Shown here piece by piece: positions 1 through 12,006 of a DNA stretch of 64,000 nucleotides (position 1 is its first letter; each line of letters opens with the position of its first letter). Source of the DNA: Bedellia somnulentella (Eukaryota; Arthropoda; Insecta; Lepidoptera; Bedelliidae); assembly GCA_963576735.1 (NCBI GenBank), contig OY755175.1, positions 9,316,401 through 9,380,400 on the forward strand. Direction: 5' to 3'. Below the pieces are notes generated by a model, which searched no databases, was not told where the DNA came from, and saw only the letters and a list, made by a program, of their open reading frames with translations. A program made the position numbers and the translations under genes.

Positions 1-2160
1 ACCCGTCACTAGATTGTATTAAATAAATAAGAAGCGAGGGAAACGTACCCATCACTAGATTATATTAAATAAATAAGTAGCGAAGGAAACGTACCAGTCA
101 CTACATTGAATAAAATAAATGAGAAGCGAGGGAAACGTACCCATCACTAGAATATATTAAATAAATAAGTAGCGAAGGAAACGTACCAGTCACTACATTG
201 TATAAAATAAATGAGAAGCGAGGGAAACGTACCCATCACTAGATTATATTAAATAAGTAGCGAAGGAAACGTACCAGTCACTACATTGTATAAAATAAAT
301 GAGAAGTGAGGGAAACGTACCCATCACTAGATTATATTAAATAAATAAGTAGCGAAGGAAACGTACCAGTCACTACATTGTATAAAATAAATGAGAAGCG
401 AGGGAAACGTACCCATCACTAGATTATATTAAATAAATAAGTAGCGAAGGAAACGTACCAGTCACTACATTGTATAAAATAAATGAGAAGCGAGGGAAAC
501 GTACCCATCACTAGAATATATTAAATAAATAAGTAGCGAAGGAAACGTACCAGTCACTACATTGTATAAAATAAATGAGAAGCGAGGGAAACGTACCCAT
601 CACTAGATTATATTAAATAAATAAGTAGCGAAGGAAACGTACCAGTCACTACATTGTATAAAATAAATGAGAAGCGAGGGAAACTTACCCATCACTAGAT
701 TATATTAAATAAATAAGTAGCGAAGGAAACGTACCAGTCACTACATTGTATAAAATAAATGAGAAGCGAGGGAAACGTACCCATCACTAGATTATATTAA
801 ATAAATAAGTAGCGAAGGAAACGTACCAGTCACTACATTGTATAAAATAAATGAGAAGCGAGGGAAACGTACCCATCACTAGATTATATTAAATAAATAA
901 GTAGCGAAGGAAACGTACCAGTCACTACATTGTATAAAATAAATGAGAAGCGAGGGAAACGTACCCATCACTAGATTATATTAAATAAATAAGTAGCGAA
1001 GGAAACGTACCAGTCACTACATTGTATAAAATAAATGAGAAGCGAGGGAAACGTACCCATCACTAGAATATATTAAATAAATAAGTAGCGAAGGAAACGT
1101 ACCAGTCACTACATTGTATAAAATAAATGAGAAGCGAGGGAAACGTACCCATCACTAGATTATATTAAATAAATAAGTAGCGAAGGAAACGTACCAGTCA
1201 CTACATTGTATAAAATAAATGAGAAGCGAGGGAAACGTACCCATCACTAGAATATATTAAATAAATAAGTAGCGAAGGAAACGTACCAGTAACTACATTG
1301 TATAAAATAAATGAGAAGCGAGGGAAACGTACCCATCACTAGATTATATTAAATAAATAAGTAGCGAAGGAAACGTACCAGTCACTACATTGTATAAAAT
1401 AAATGAGAAGCGAGGGAAACGTACCCATCACTAGATTATATTAAATAAATAAGTAGCGAAGGAAACGTACCAGTCACTACATTGTATAAAATAAATGAGA
1501 AGCGAGGGAAACGTACCCATCACTAGATTATATTAAATAAATAAGTAGCGAAGGAAACGTACCAGTCACTACATAGTATAAAATAAATGAGAAGCGAGGG
1601 AAACGTACCCATCACTAGAATATATTAAATAAATAAGTAGCGAAGGAAACGTACCAGTCACTACATTGTATAAAATAAATGAGAAGCGAGGGAAACGTAC
1701 CCATCACTAGAATATATTAAATAAATAAGTAGCGAAGGAAACGTACCAGTCACTACATTGTATAAAATAAATGAGAAGCGAGGGAAACGTACCCATCACT
1801 AGATTATATTAAATAAATAAGTAGCGAAGGAAACGTACCAGTCACTACATTGTATAAAATAAATGAGAAGCGAGGGAAACTTACCCATCACTAGATTATA
1901 TTAAATAAATAAGTAGCGAAGGAAACGTACCAGTCACTACATTGTATAAAATAAATGAGAAGCGAGGGAAACGTACCCATCACTAGATTATATTAAATAA
2001 ATAAGTAGCGAAGGAAACGTACCAGTCACTACATTGTATAAAATAAATGAGAAGCGAGGGAAACGTACCCATCACTAGATTACATTAAATAAATAAGTAG
2101 CGAAGGAAACGTACCAGTCACTACATTGCATTAAATAAATAGGTAGCGAGAGAAACTTAC
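1..2160. repeat. Satellite array: alternating 46-bp monomers, 92-bp dimer
   Basis: The block is a continuous tandem array that enters from the left window edge. Two related 46-bp monomers alternate. One begins GAGAAGCGAGGGAAACGTAC and the other AAGTAGCGAAGGAAACGTAC, and both end in ATAAAT. The core GGAAACGTACC and a CACTA motif are shared. About 23 dimers are present. Sparse variants mark individual units: GAAT for GATT after CACTA, AAACTTAC for AAACGTAC near 682 and 1878, and a 4-bp deletion near 254. The last monomers (2080-2160) are more diverged, as expected at an array edge. No coding potential is visible. Confidence 0.97.
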
Positions 2161-4420
2161 CTTTCAAATGGTTTCTCGCCACCCACTTTTTATTATTATT
2201 ATTATTATTTTTTTTATATTATAATTCTTCTATTATGTTCCCCTATATTTATGAAGCTGCTTTATTAGTTAAGAGAGAAATCTATAATTATACATCTGCT
2301 CCCCTAAGATTTCACTCTGAATGTCTGCAAAATCTCAATAAAGACAAACTATATGTACCTCATTATCATTATTAATTAGCCTCAAGCAGCAAAACTATTT
2401 TTATTATGGCTTGTAGAATTTATAATGCAAATTCTATAAATATAAAATTGTTATGTTTTAATAAATTTAAAAAAAATAAAAGAAATGCTTGAATGGCTAT
2501 TAGGATATTGTTTTTATTATATTTTATTTGAATATGGTTTTAGCTGTGAGATTGACATTTTAAACTTAGGGCGACATGTAATTAGTTAAGTCATTCTTTA
2601 TTTTTGTCTTTATTATAATTTAAAATCATATTCCTATATTAATAAAATGTAAAGACTTATGTTGTAAGCTTGGAAGAACAAAATGTGTAGGGAACAATAA
2701 CTTATATGCTGTAACCACCTTGTAACCCACATTTACAGCGAATAAATGACTACATTGATTAATAATTCACTTAGTATTAATATATTCAATGCATAAGAAA
2801 TAGAAGAATTCCAAATTTGAATTGTAGTCTAAAAATGTGTAAAATTAAAGTGGTATTATTCATATATATTACTGATATACTCCTTTAATCTTATAATCAC
2901 AATTAATTGCATCTTCATCCATCAATGCATTTAACCAAAATAAATATGGTGGATAAAGAATTTGAAATTGTTTCAAATAAGAACAAAAGTTTAATCACTT
3001 ATTTGATTTGTGTTGTTAACAAATACGTAGTGTACTTATAATTTAATTTGTCATAGTGACGCCACAATTTAAACAGAAGTTCTTAAGTCAACTCATCGTT
3101 ACTTTAGTGATCAGCTTAACCCACTCATACGTCTACTATTTACAGAGACGATACTGGAAAGTTACTACAGCTGATTGCTCCAAAACTAACAGGGAGTGCC
3201 CTAGCCAAGCACTTCGGAACCATTCCGTACGCAGCTTTACAATATTACGCTCAAATATTGGTTTCTTAGAAACAATGACTATTCTATAAACATTAAAATA
3301 CTTTGTTCGAGCATCGATTTGCTATATTATAAATCATAAAATGTTAAATGGCGTCACTACAACAATGTGGAAAAGAAAAATAAATGAATAACCAAAAAGC
3401 AATGTACCTACATACTTGAATGGACGTGAATATATCACCGCTTCTGAAGTTTGAAGAAAAACGACTATTGATGATGATGATTACTATATATTATACTATT
3501 CAATGTACATTACATTATTTGATGCCTTGATCACAAGTCACTCTCCCGCGCATCCAAACTAGGAATCCCGCCTTCATCTTTTTCTCATCTTGACATTGAC
3601 ATAAATTGCAGTGTCACGGCACACTGTCGGTGTTGCCAATTCATAAAAATATGACATGTTGTTGTGAATGTAGAATCTTACGAATATACTAAAATAAAAT
3701 AATGAATCTCAGGCTTAATATGTTTCTAGCATAAGAATCTTTTTTATTACTTGCCCTTTCGAGTTTATTTTATATGTGCTTTGCTTTACTATGAGAAACA
3801 TAGAAATATTTAGCATGGGAAAAATGTACAAAAAATTTAAAACGTACACTTTCTCTGCACACCTTTGTAATACAGTCATGCTAGATACTGTGAAAGTACG
3901 ATCCAAATATAACTTCATAGTAACACAGTGCACTTTGGTAAGAACAAGGTTCTATTTTTATATGTTTGGAAAACTAGTGCTAAACTTGTCGGTAAATTCT
4001 GTTAAATAATAGCTATTTTGACTGAATCGGCCTTGACACATTAGTCATGCTTTGATGGACGAGTATTGTATGTTGCCGTGAGTTTGACGTGACCTTTACG
4101 TGTATCCCTATTTTTGGCCAGCTTTGCTCAATTAAAGAGGAAAATTGATCAACATATGAAAAGCATTTGACTTGTTAGTACCGCAATAGGATACTGCTTT
4201 TTATTGTTCAATTTCAAGACCGCGCTTTTTGGCCCAATTATGCGAATCGTCTAATTTCTATGGAAATAAATTCATTAATAAAAATGACGGCATTTGGAGA
4301 GGCACAAGAAACAAAATTTAATCACACTCGGAAAACGATATTATTTCATTTCAATCTAAATAGACAATGAAATAAAATGCTTTAGAGCGAACAAACGAAA
4401 ATTTTCACCACGGCCTAAAT
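2161..4420. other. AT-rich unique DNA without a recognisable gene
   Basis: A (TTA)n run at 2189-2207 directly follows the satellite edge. The rest is AT-rich. Short open frames (for example 3056-3289 and 3776-4009) show no recognisable domain or coding signature and are probably chance. No RNA gene or transposon terminus was recognised. Confidence 0.6.
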
Positions 4421-4430
4421 TGGCCACTTT

Positions 4431-4868
4431 ATGGTTTTCATAGGCCTCGGCCATAGTTGTCCACTTCTACTGTTGAAAATTAGTGTTGTGAGTCTAACAG
4501 CTTATAATGGAGATTACTCACTTTTTGAAAGTTACATATCAAATCGGACTCAGCTTGTTAAAATTGGTGAATACAAAAGTGAACCGATGACTATCACGTA
4601 CGGCATACCGCAGGGAAGCATACTGGGTTCTACATTATTTAAAATATATTATATAAATGAACTATGCAACTTGCAAATACCAAATTGCAAATTTTTTTCG
4701 TATGCTGACGATACAGCTCTAGTAATGTCTGGATCATCATATCAGCAACTAAAATTACACACTGAGAAGGCACTTTCTATCGTTACAGAGCCTTTTCGAT
4801 ATTACAGTAGTGGCTCAAAAGAAAGTCGCATTATGTTTTCTATTTCCATTTTTTTTTATGCTCTATAA
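4431..4868 (+). pseudogene. LINE reverse-transcriptase fragment (palm domain)
   Basis: The 145-codon frame holds the middle of a non-LTR reverse transcriptase. A segment like the region after motif A (FESYISNRTQLVKIG, from about residue 31) is followed by motif B (GIPQGSILG, about residues 58-66) and motif C (SYADDTALV, about residues 89-97). The two catalytic aspartates of motif C are present. Motif A and its aspartate, the endonuclease domain and the thumb are absent. The pattern fits the Jockey/CR1 group of LINEs. The first about 25 residues match nothing I recognise and may be degraded palm sequence. The fragment is a dead, doubly truncated copy. Confidence 0.8.
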
Positions 4869-5041
4869 TATTTTTTGTATTTTTTTGTGCCTTATGAAAT
4901 GGCGAATTCTTTCTTCCTTGATAGTAAATAGAAATAGCAGACGGATTAGGCTTAGTGTACAGGGAGTCATTTTAATTTTATTTAACTCCATTTAATAATA
5001 TCAATACATTTAGTCTGCCATGTCCTTACCTAAACTAAACT

Positions 5042-5120
5042 CAACTCAACGTTTACGCCATAAATCCCCTAAAGGGTGGCTGAGGTATTACGTCTGAACA
5101 TGTCATTTTTCTCAAATGGT
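5042..5120 (-). repeat. SINE B 3'-end fragment
   Basis: On the minus strand this resembles the 3' end of the SINE B family: a CCCC-loop-GGGG block and a GGCGTAAAC-like motif, here altered. It is degenerate, so the assignment rests on the order of these blocks and on similarity to the copies at 29.6 and 57.5 kb. Confidence 0.5.
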
Positions 5121-5373
5121 GGTCAGAGTAATGTAAGAGTAGAATCCCAACCACCCTGGAACTAACCTTGAAAGAGATATTCAAATTCAAATTCAAATTC
5201 ATTTATTTGCTATATAGAACATGGTACATTTGATGATACAACTTAATAATTTAGTCTCACATGTCTAACCTTTGTAGGTATGCAAATTATTTTGACACAA
5301 TTAAATCACAATTAAGTTTTTATACAAACAGTTTAAATTAACAATAATAATATGTCATGAGCAGTCTATAATA

Positions 5374-5514
5374 AAAATTAATTAAAATGTTACTTAATCC
5401 TAATCAAAATAATAATAATGAAAATTAATTAAAATGTCACTTAATCCTAATCAAAATAATAATAATGAAAATTAATTTAAATGTCACTTAATCCTAATTT
5501 AAATAATAACAACC
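5374..5514. repeat. 47-bp tandem repeat, three units, in LINE 3' UTR
   Basis: Units start at 5374, 5421 and 5468 with exact 47-bp spacing. Each begins AAAATTAATT and carries CACTTAATCCTAAT (TTACTTAATCC in the first). The third unit is the most diverged. Confidence 0.9.
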
Positions 5515-5573
5515 AATCTGAGCGTTTAACTTTTTAAATGTCAGGAATGTCACATTTCCTATTTTATTTAATA

Positions 5574-6336
5574 CTAGTGGATCGGCCCCGCTTCGCACGG
5601 GTAGCGTAGTTATAAAAATATTGGAGGTTTCTTCAATCACTGCTCAAGCGTTATGAAATTAGCGCCTTTATTACAACTTACAGCTCTCATGTCTGAATAT
5701 AGTGTTACTTTGTGGTTTTGTAAGCGCTTTTATGATCGGTTCAGATCAATAGCTCCGAAATTAAGCTAATTTTTAGGTTTTAATTGATGCAACGACTGGC
5801 GCCATCTAGTACGTAATATGTAAATTACTAAGGATTTGGTTTTGATCGCGTGCGACTATTATGTTGGGACTATTAATTTTGGTGTTTCTATACCGATTTC
5901 TATGATTCTTTTTTTATTGAGTAGGTAATAATGTTAACTTTTGAAATAAGGGTGATTGAGAGTATTATAAACGTAAGAGAAAACAAATATAATCATAATG
6001 CGCCGAACTGCTAAGCTATCAGGAGTTACACGTGTTGTTGTGAGTCAACCATAAAAGATAGACATATACTGTTGCGGAATATTTTTTAGATAATTTTATG
6101 TAGTATATTTCCGTTATACGTGATTTCTATGTAACTTTGACCATTAAGGCTGCACACGCGACGGAAGCTTAAAAAATGGAGTAACTTCTCCCGTTTTCCC
6201 AAAATTTCCCAAAATTCCCCTTCACTATTCTGCTGGAAAGTATACAAAAACCTGCCCAGGAGTATGAAGAATAATTGTACCAAGTTTCGTTAAAATCCGT
6301 CGAGTAGTTTTTGTTTCCATAAGGAACATACAAACC

Positions 6337-6386
<50 letters not shown>

Positions 6387-6505
6387 AATTTTACTGATTG
6401 CATTTTTGGCATCAGTATCGATCCCTAATCACCCCCTGATAGTTATTTTGAAAATATATTCCATGTACAGAATTGACCTCTCTACAGATTTATTATAAGT
6501 ATAGA
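5574..6505 (-). mobile_element. Non-autonomous Helitron, family 1
   Basis: On the minus strand the element begins TCTATACTTATAATAAATC (from 6505) and ends CCGATCCACTAG (at 5574), with A before and T after. These are the Helitron rules: TC...CTRR inserted between A and T. A GC hairpin (CCCGTGCGAAGCGGG type) lies just before the 3' end. An internal (GACA)n microsatellite occupies 6338-6383. The 932-bp element has no replication-helicase gene. It sits inside the 3' UTR of the flanking LINE. Close relatives lie at 20329-23121 and 27073-27993. Confidence 0.9.
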
Positions 6506-6507
6506 TG

Positions 6508-8226
6508 TCAGCCATTATTATTATAACTATAAAATTCGTTTAAATTATAAAAACAGTTTTGAACCAACCACTCTTTTAGGTGTTTTTTGAAAAGGGTAAT
6601 TGGCTTACCTTTTATACATTCAGGAATGTTGTTAAAAATGTGTGGCATCATTACACTGCAAGATTTCCCTCGTAGGGCCGTCGATGACGCTGGGATTTTT
6701 ATGTTATTTGGAAACTTGTTATGGAGCCTGCTACCTTCGTTGTACATCTTTTCAAATAACAATGAATTTTGTTTTACAAAAACACAAATTTCATAAATGT
6801 AAATACTTGCAAGTGTTAATAGTTTCAGTTCTACAAAATAAGACCTACATGACTCACGAGGCTCCAGTCCAATAATAGTTCTTTTACACCTTTTCTGTAG
6901 AATGAACAAAGTTTGGACATCTGTCGAGTGACCCCACACAACTATGCCATACCTTAACGCCGATTCCACATAACCATGATAAGCAAGTATTGCTGTTTGC
7001 CGGTTGACGGTTGTGGCAAGCCTATATAGGACATATACAAATTTGTTTATTTTTCCAAATACTTTTTCAACATGGTGTTTCCAATTCATTTGACAATCTA
7101 GTTGGATACCTAAAAAATTAATACAATTGACTTCTTTTACAGATTGTTCTCTATATTTTATATTTATTAAAGTCCCGGGCTTCACTCTATTGTAAAATTG
7201 CATATAACATGTCTTGTCTACATTAAAACTAAGATTATTTGCGGTCATCCATTGAATAATTAAAGTTAAGGTGTTATCTATGTCAATTTGAAAATTAATG
7301 TCATTTTTAAAACTTATAACTACAGAGATGTCATCAGCAAACAAAGTGCATGAGTGCTTGGTCACATTCGGGAGGTCATTAATATATAAAAGAAAAAGTA
7401 AAGGAGCCAAGACACTTCCCTGAGGCAAACCTACAGGGTTTTTTTCAACTTCAGACTTATATGAAATGATTTCCGAATATTCATTGCCCTGTAAGATCTC
7501 AACGTATTGACACCTGTTTTCTAAGAAGGATTTAATTAATTCCGATGCTGGGCCGCGTATACCATATTTTTCACACTTATAAAGCAATATATTATGTGCA
7601 ACATTTTCAAATGCCTTTTTCATTTCGAAGAATATAGCTACAGTTGGAATCTTCTCGTCAACATTTCTACTTACTATATCAACTAACTGAACACAGGCCG
7701 ATGTTGTATTCTTTCCTCTCTGAAAAGCATGTTGCTCCGGTCTTAAAATACTATATTTTATTAAAAATGCATACAATCTATTATATATTAACTTTTCAAC
7801 TATTTTCGACAAAATAGAAACTAACGTTATAGGTCTGTATTTACTTATATCCTCCCTATTGTCTTTTTTGAATAGTGGTTTAACAACCGACAGTTTCAAA
7901 CAACTAGGAAATACTCCTTTTTGAAAACATCTGTTCGCTAAATTTTCAATAATAATTGATAAACATTCCGAGCATTCCTTTATTATCCTAGTATTTATCT
8001 CGTCATACCCTGTCGCGTTTGTATTTTTTAATCCTTGTATGCATTTTTTCACTTCGCAGACATCGCACGGTTTTAGAAAAATGGTTGTGAGTTGAGATTC
8101 TAGTCGACTAGCCATTGTACAGCCACCGTTCGTGCTAGAATTTCCCAAAACTGATTGAATAAAATATTTATTGAATTCTGAGGCTATTTCTTTTGGTTCG
8201 TTTATTATGCGTTTATTATACGTTTA
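6508..8226 (-). pseudogene. Reverse-transcriptase ORF of a Jockey/CR1-group LINE
   Basis: The frame is open from 8226 to the stop near 6508. Translation from 8148 gives 546 residues, but no convincing ATG is present there, so the 5' part is missing. The order of domains is: a linker typical of these ORF2 proteins (KYRPITLVSILSKIVEKLI, about residues 102-120), motif A region (AIFFEMKKAFENV, about 168-180), motif B (GLPQGSVLAPLLF, about 236-248), motif C (LFADDISVV, about 268-276), then thumb and C-terminal region. In motif A the catalytic aspartate position of the usual F-x-D pattern is glutamate. With the missing endonuclease this indicates an inactive copy, although the frame has stayed open over about 1.7 kb. 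Best placed in the Jockey/CR1 group; clade is uncertain. Confidence 0.88.
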
Positions 8227-8242
8227 TTATACGTTTATTATG
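8198..8242. repeat. Short tandem repeat (CGTTTATTATA)n
   Basis: Four near-perfect copies of an 11-bp unit lie at the 5' truncation point of the LINE reading frame. Confidence 0.85.
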
Positions 8243-8471
8243 AGTGTAAGTCACACCGTTGAACCACAAAGCCATTTATTAAAATGAAAATAGAGCTATT
8301 TACTCATGAAAATACAAGTAATTTTGTTTTAAATTGTTAGACTGTGGTTTAGTAAAAAAGCGAATACAGCAAGGTCCAAACCGTCATCACCCTCATACAT
8401 GCAGGAATCAAGATTATACTCGTTACACTAACATAGATATAATCGACATAATATCTAAATCCACGTTATAT

Positions 8472-9097
8472 ATGTCGCAGCCAACTGGACAAATCAGCCA
8501 GCTGACAAAGCAGCTAGCCGCTTAATTAAACGCCGGCTCCTAGTTAAAAGGCTAGCCCGCTAGTAAAATGAATTGTCGTCACCGAACGTCCAATCACCCG
8601 GCTGGTTGAATGGTGATCCCGTTGGTTTGGGCTGACGTTACATTATTTTTCTGTTAAAATTTGTAGGATAACTGTTTAAAAAAGTTTGAAATTATGGAAA
8701 TTTCAATAAATAATTTAATACATAGTTAAAATTAATACATAAGAGAACTTTATATTTTTATATTCATGTTCATTATTAATAAGTCGGTACCTGTTTGTAC
8801 TTTTAGTTACTGTGCCAAAGCTTTGTGCTTGTGCCATTTAATTGTTAATATTGTATAAAATGAATATAATTAAAGTATTGCCGACATAAGAAGTACCTAC
8901 GAAAAAATATTTTAGTGATAGTCACCCTAGATAACCAGACGGCCTGTGCAGACGGCGATATAACGTTCAGCCAAGTGGTTGGACGTTGTGTTCAACTAAA
9001 TGGCTGACTGAAGTTTAGCCCTTTACTAGGAGCCGGCGTTTAATTAAGCGGCTAGCTGCTTTGTCAGCTGGCTGATTTAACCAGTTGGCTGCGACAT
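8472..9097. mobile_element. Non-autonomous transposon with ~85-bp terminal inverted repeats
   Basis: The left arm begins ATGTCGCAGCCAACTGG and the right arm ends CCAGTTGGCTGCGACAT. Inverted similarity continues inward for about 85 bp, through AGCCAGCTGACAAAGCAGCT, TTAATTAAACGCCGGCTCCT and GGCTAGCC. The arms repeat a CAGCCAnCTG/CAGCTAGCCG motif several times. Flanks are TATA/ATAT-rich, so a short AT target duplication is possible but ambiguous. The 626-bp body has no ORF related to a transposase. Superfamily cannot be assigned by eye. Confidence 0.88.
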
Positions 9098-9109
9098 ATA
9101 TATATTGAG

Positions 9110-10420
9110 ACTAAAACTGAGCGGAGCAGAGCAAGGTGTTGTCAAATATATTATAAAACAATCTCGATTTATAAGCTTTTCAATGTTATTCTTGATCTAA
9201 TACTCAATGTCTTGTTGTAAAGAATTTATAAATACAGTAAAAAAAGCGTTGTGATAAGCTCATAAATCTGACGACGTTTTGTGAAATGGCGGACTCTCAC
9301 TGACCAAAATCTTGCAGTGGCAAATCTCTAGTGCTTTAGACCAAATTTCGCTGACTAATCTACTATATCATGGAAAAAGCCCATTTTAAAATATATTGGC
9401 AAGGAATTTCGTTAATAATTAAAAACAATTTAACGTCATGAGGTATTAAGTATATATAACAATCTTATCTAGTCAAATTGAGTCAATAAATAATATATTT
9501 TTGAACATAAAAGAATCGCCTTTAACCATTTAACAGAAACCAAATTTTTTATACAAAATTCTTTAAACAACAGAGTAGTCCATATACGCATTACGTTTTT
9601 TTTTTTTGAAATAGCTGTTTAACCACGCAACCAAACCCGATAAAATTTAATGAGACTTTCTTGGTAGCATATCCAACCGAACAATTTTAGAAATCGCGTA
9701 ACAAGATAAAAAAAAACAATAGAATTGAGGTCTTCCTTATTCGAAGTCGGCGATTTTATTTTCAATTTTGATTTCGTTTTAGTTTTATATCCCTAGTATG
9801 AAGCTATTTCCATTTTCTCGTGCTGTTTTTAGTATCTTATTTGACACTAATTTCTACCATAAGCCAAATTGGATTCGGAAATGTTAGAGAGAAAATTTTG
9901 GAAAAGCTCCATAAAGCGGGGTCAAGTCTAGCAACGGACTAACGAACAGAACGACTCGAGTCGATTCATCGAGCACTATTCGGAACTTTATATTAGGATA
10001 TTTTGCTCTTCACACGCTTTGTATTGTTAGTATGATAAAACACAGGAGGAAAATTATTTAATCTGCTTAATGACCATATTTATAGATTTAGTTTAAGGTG
10101 CCGTTAGTCCAGCGAACAGAGTTTTTGAAACATTATAACGCGTATGTTTATAACAATATGGTTTTGAAAAAAATACATCAAAATCTTGAGGCTTTTCTGC
10201 TGTGAAATTGGCGATTCGAAACATGATTAATACATTTTCGCTCGATAGAAAAAAATCGCCATCATACCTCTAATTACACTCTTTAAATTGGTTTTATATT
10301 TTGTTTATTTTACCTACTTACATATAACTTGCATCATAATTTGAGCATTTGTATTTCTAATAATAATTGGCGATTAGTTTTTCAATAAAACAAATATTTT
10401 AAAAACATCGATATTCGCAG
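9110..10420. other. AT-rich unique DNA, no recognised gene
   Basis: No convincing ORF, RNA gene or transposon terminus was seen. There are long A/T runs (for example 9599-9608). Confidence 0.5.
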
Positions 10421-10424
10421 TCCT

Positions 10425-10620
10425 ACTCGTGCCCGAGCGCCGCCCGCCCGCCGCCCGCTCAGTGCTCGGCGAGCTGCTTTAGGGGATGGACCTATGTCGC
10501 GCGCGCCTTGTGTTACCGATCTTACAATTTACGCGCGTGCAGCGCCGTTAGTGTGGGAGTGACCTATCTGTATACGATGCGCGTCAATGTAGGCGTGAGA
10601 GTGACCGTGCGTACGGTTAG
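10425..10620. other. CpG-rich island in AT-rich surroundings
   Basis: GC- and CpG-rich DNA (GCCGCCCGCCCGCC at about 10440, GTCGCGCGCGCC at about 10496, several GCGCG steps) contrasts sharply with its flanks. No ORF or splice structure was recognised. It could be a promoter-proximal region of an unseen gene or an edge of an old repeat. Confidence 0.4.
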
Positions 10621-10780
10621 CATTAGCAAATATAAAAGAATTCATTCAATTCATAGATTGCACTCATTTTTATATTTTATTGTTTAATTTATTAGAAATG
10701 GGAAAAAGAACAAAACCGTTAAAATAACTTCTAATTTCAATTAATAATATAAAATAGTTACAGGTGTAAACTGAAAATTA

Positions 10781-11022
10781 TATACATACATTTACTCACG
10801 GCTATAAATCCCTTAACGGGATAGCCAGAGCTTTGGAATGAGAAAGTTCTCAGCCACTTTTGGAAGTTGATTTGGGAAAAGATGGTAATAATATATGATT
10901 TCGGTGACGGTTCTCCAACCACATCGCCCAAAAATCACTTAAAAAGCCCCTATACCCTTAGTCGCCTCTTACGATCACGGGTAGAAATGGGGTAGTGTTA
11001 TTCTAAGCCGACACGACACGGC
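10781..11022 (-). repeat. SINE A copy
   Basis: On the minus strand it runs from the head (GCCGTGTCGTGTCGGCTTAG type) through CACCGAAATC-type and TGGCTGAGAAC-type body blocks to the tail TACCCCGTTAAGGGATTTAT, GCCGTGAGTAAATGTATG. The order matches the other family A copies at 22.3, 33.1, 37.9, 40.8 and 56.8 kb. No pol III tRNA boxes are obvious. Confidence 0.85.
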
Positions 11023-11147
11023 AAAAGTTATGAAATTATCACTGTAATAATTTTGTATAAACTGACAGGGGTAGACAGATCTATCGTATCATTACATTTA
11101 TATTGTAAACGGCCATGGTAGAAACTATTTTTGAAATTGATAACCTA

Positions 11148-11309
11148 GGGTAAGCAATACAGTTTTCGTCACCCTGACTGTTATAACCACTCGTAAATAT
11201 TTTAGAAAGAAAATGTAAATAATCATAAACAAATGTCCGAACCCATACCATAGAAAATATTAGCGAGTGGTTAAAACTGTCGAGTTGACAATAACTGTAT
11301 TGCTTACCC
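11148..11309. mobile_element. 162-bp MITE with TA target duplication
   Basis: The left end GGGTAAGCAATACAG and right end CTGTATTGCTTACCC are perfect inverted repeats. Weaker inverted similarity extends inward to CCACTCG/CGAGTGG, about 55 bp in all. A TA dinucleotide flanks both ends (11146-11147 and 11310-11311), as in Tc1/mariner-type insertions. There is no coding content. Confidence 0.88.
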
Positions 11310-11329
11310 TACTGTATGTTTTTAAAACG

Positions 11330-11420
11330 CGCGCATGCGGCGTCGCGTCGTTGAGACGGCCGCTCGATCGGCGCGCAGGCGCTTCCCCGCGCCCGCGGGG
11401 GCCGTACCCCTTGAGATGAT
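11330..11420. other. Second CpG-rich block
   Basis: This is a run of CGCG- and GGCCG-type sequence (GCGGCGTCGCGTCG near 11338, CCCGCGCCCGCGGGGGCC near 11385). No ORF was assigned. Its composition resembles the island at 10.4-10.6 kb. Confidence 0.35.
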
Positions 11421-11784
11421 ATTTTTCGCTAAACCAACGGCGCCTTAAGGGGTCGGCTTAGATAAGCACTAAACCATTTCGTCTCATCATCTCAACTCAT
11501 CACCTCTCATCCCTCATTTTAGAATTTATCAAGCACCGGCTATCTCTTTTTTACATACATACATATACTCACGTTCCCTTTTTTATATTTTTAATATTGG
11601 TTACAGATTTACTAGTTATGTATAGTTTAATGCTACTAGTCACTAATGCTATGACCATAATGTGTCATTTTTGGTCACCCGGAGTTAAGAGTACCAATGT
11701 GCGAGAAGGAAGGTATCGCTGCTGTAACACTACATTGTGTAATGATGGGTTATAAATAACTCATTAAATCTTTAAAAAGGGTAT

Positions 11785-11960
11785 ACGTGCTTCGGAGGGC
11801 ACGTTAAGCCGTCGGTCCCGGCTACTATCACGGTAGTAGTCGTTAGTCTGTCTGCCAACCCGCAATTGGCCAGCGTGGTGGACTATGGCCATATCGCCCT
11901 ATGTAGGGTAGGTTCGAGTCCCTTGGTAGGGACATATATGGGCTGTGAGTGAGGATGCAA
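11785..11960 (+). repeat. tRNA-like SINE or LINE-tail repeat
   Basis: The block opens GTGCTTCGGAGGGCACGTTA and GCCGTCGGTCCCGG. Further on are a box-A-like TGGCCAGCGTGGTGG and a box-B-like GGTTCGAGTCCC. The spacing fits a tRNA-derived pol III promoter, but no cloverleaf is evident. It is a dispersed repeat of uncertain family. Confidence 0.5.
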
Positions 11961-12006
11961 TATATTGTCAGTATTTAAAACCATTTTTCATTTCAAGTTT
12001 TTATAT

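Larger units (their letters stand above)
5180..8226 (-). mobile_element. Jockey/CR1-group LINE, 5'-truncated, split by a Helitron
   Basis: Read on the minus strand, a reverse-transcriptase ORF (8226-6508) is followed by an AT-rich 3' UTR that ends in a TTTGAA-type tandem tail at 5183-5205. A Helitron (5574-6505) interrupts the UTR. The UTR also holds a three-unit 47-bp tandem repeat (5374-5514). The 5' edge falls in a tandem repeat of about 11 bp (CGTTTATTATA, 8198-8240). This implies 5' truncation with local duplication at the junction. The element has no endonuclease domain. Confidence 0.8.

Noticed and set aside
1..2160. Possible CRISPR-like array
   Set aside because: Units are contiguous satellite monomers with no unique spacers, and the window is eukaryotic.
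8334..8525. 63-codon ORF
   Set aside because: It lies partly in the inverted-repeat arm of a non-autonomous transposon and has no protein motif.
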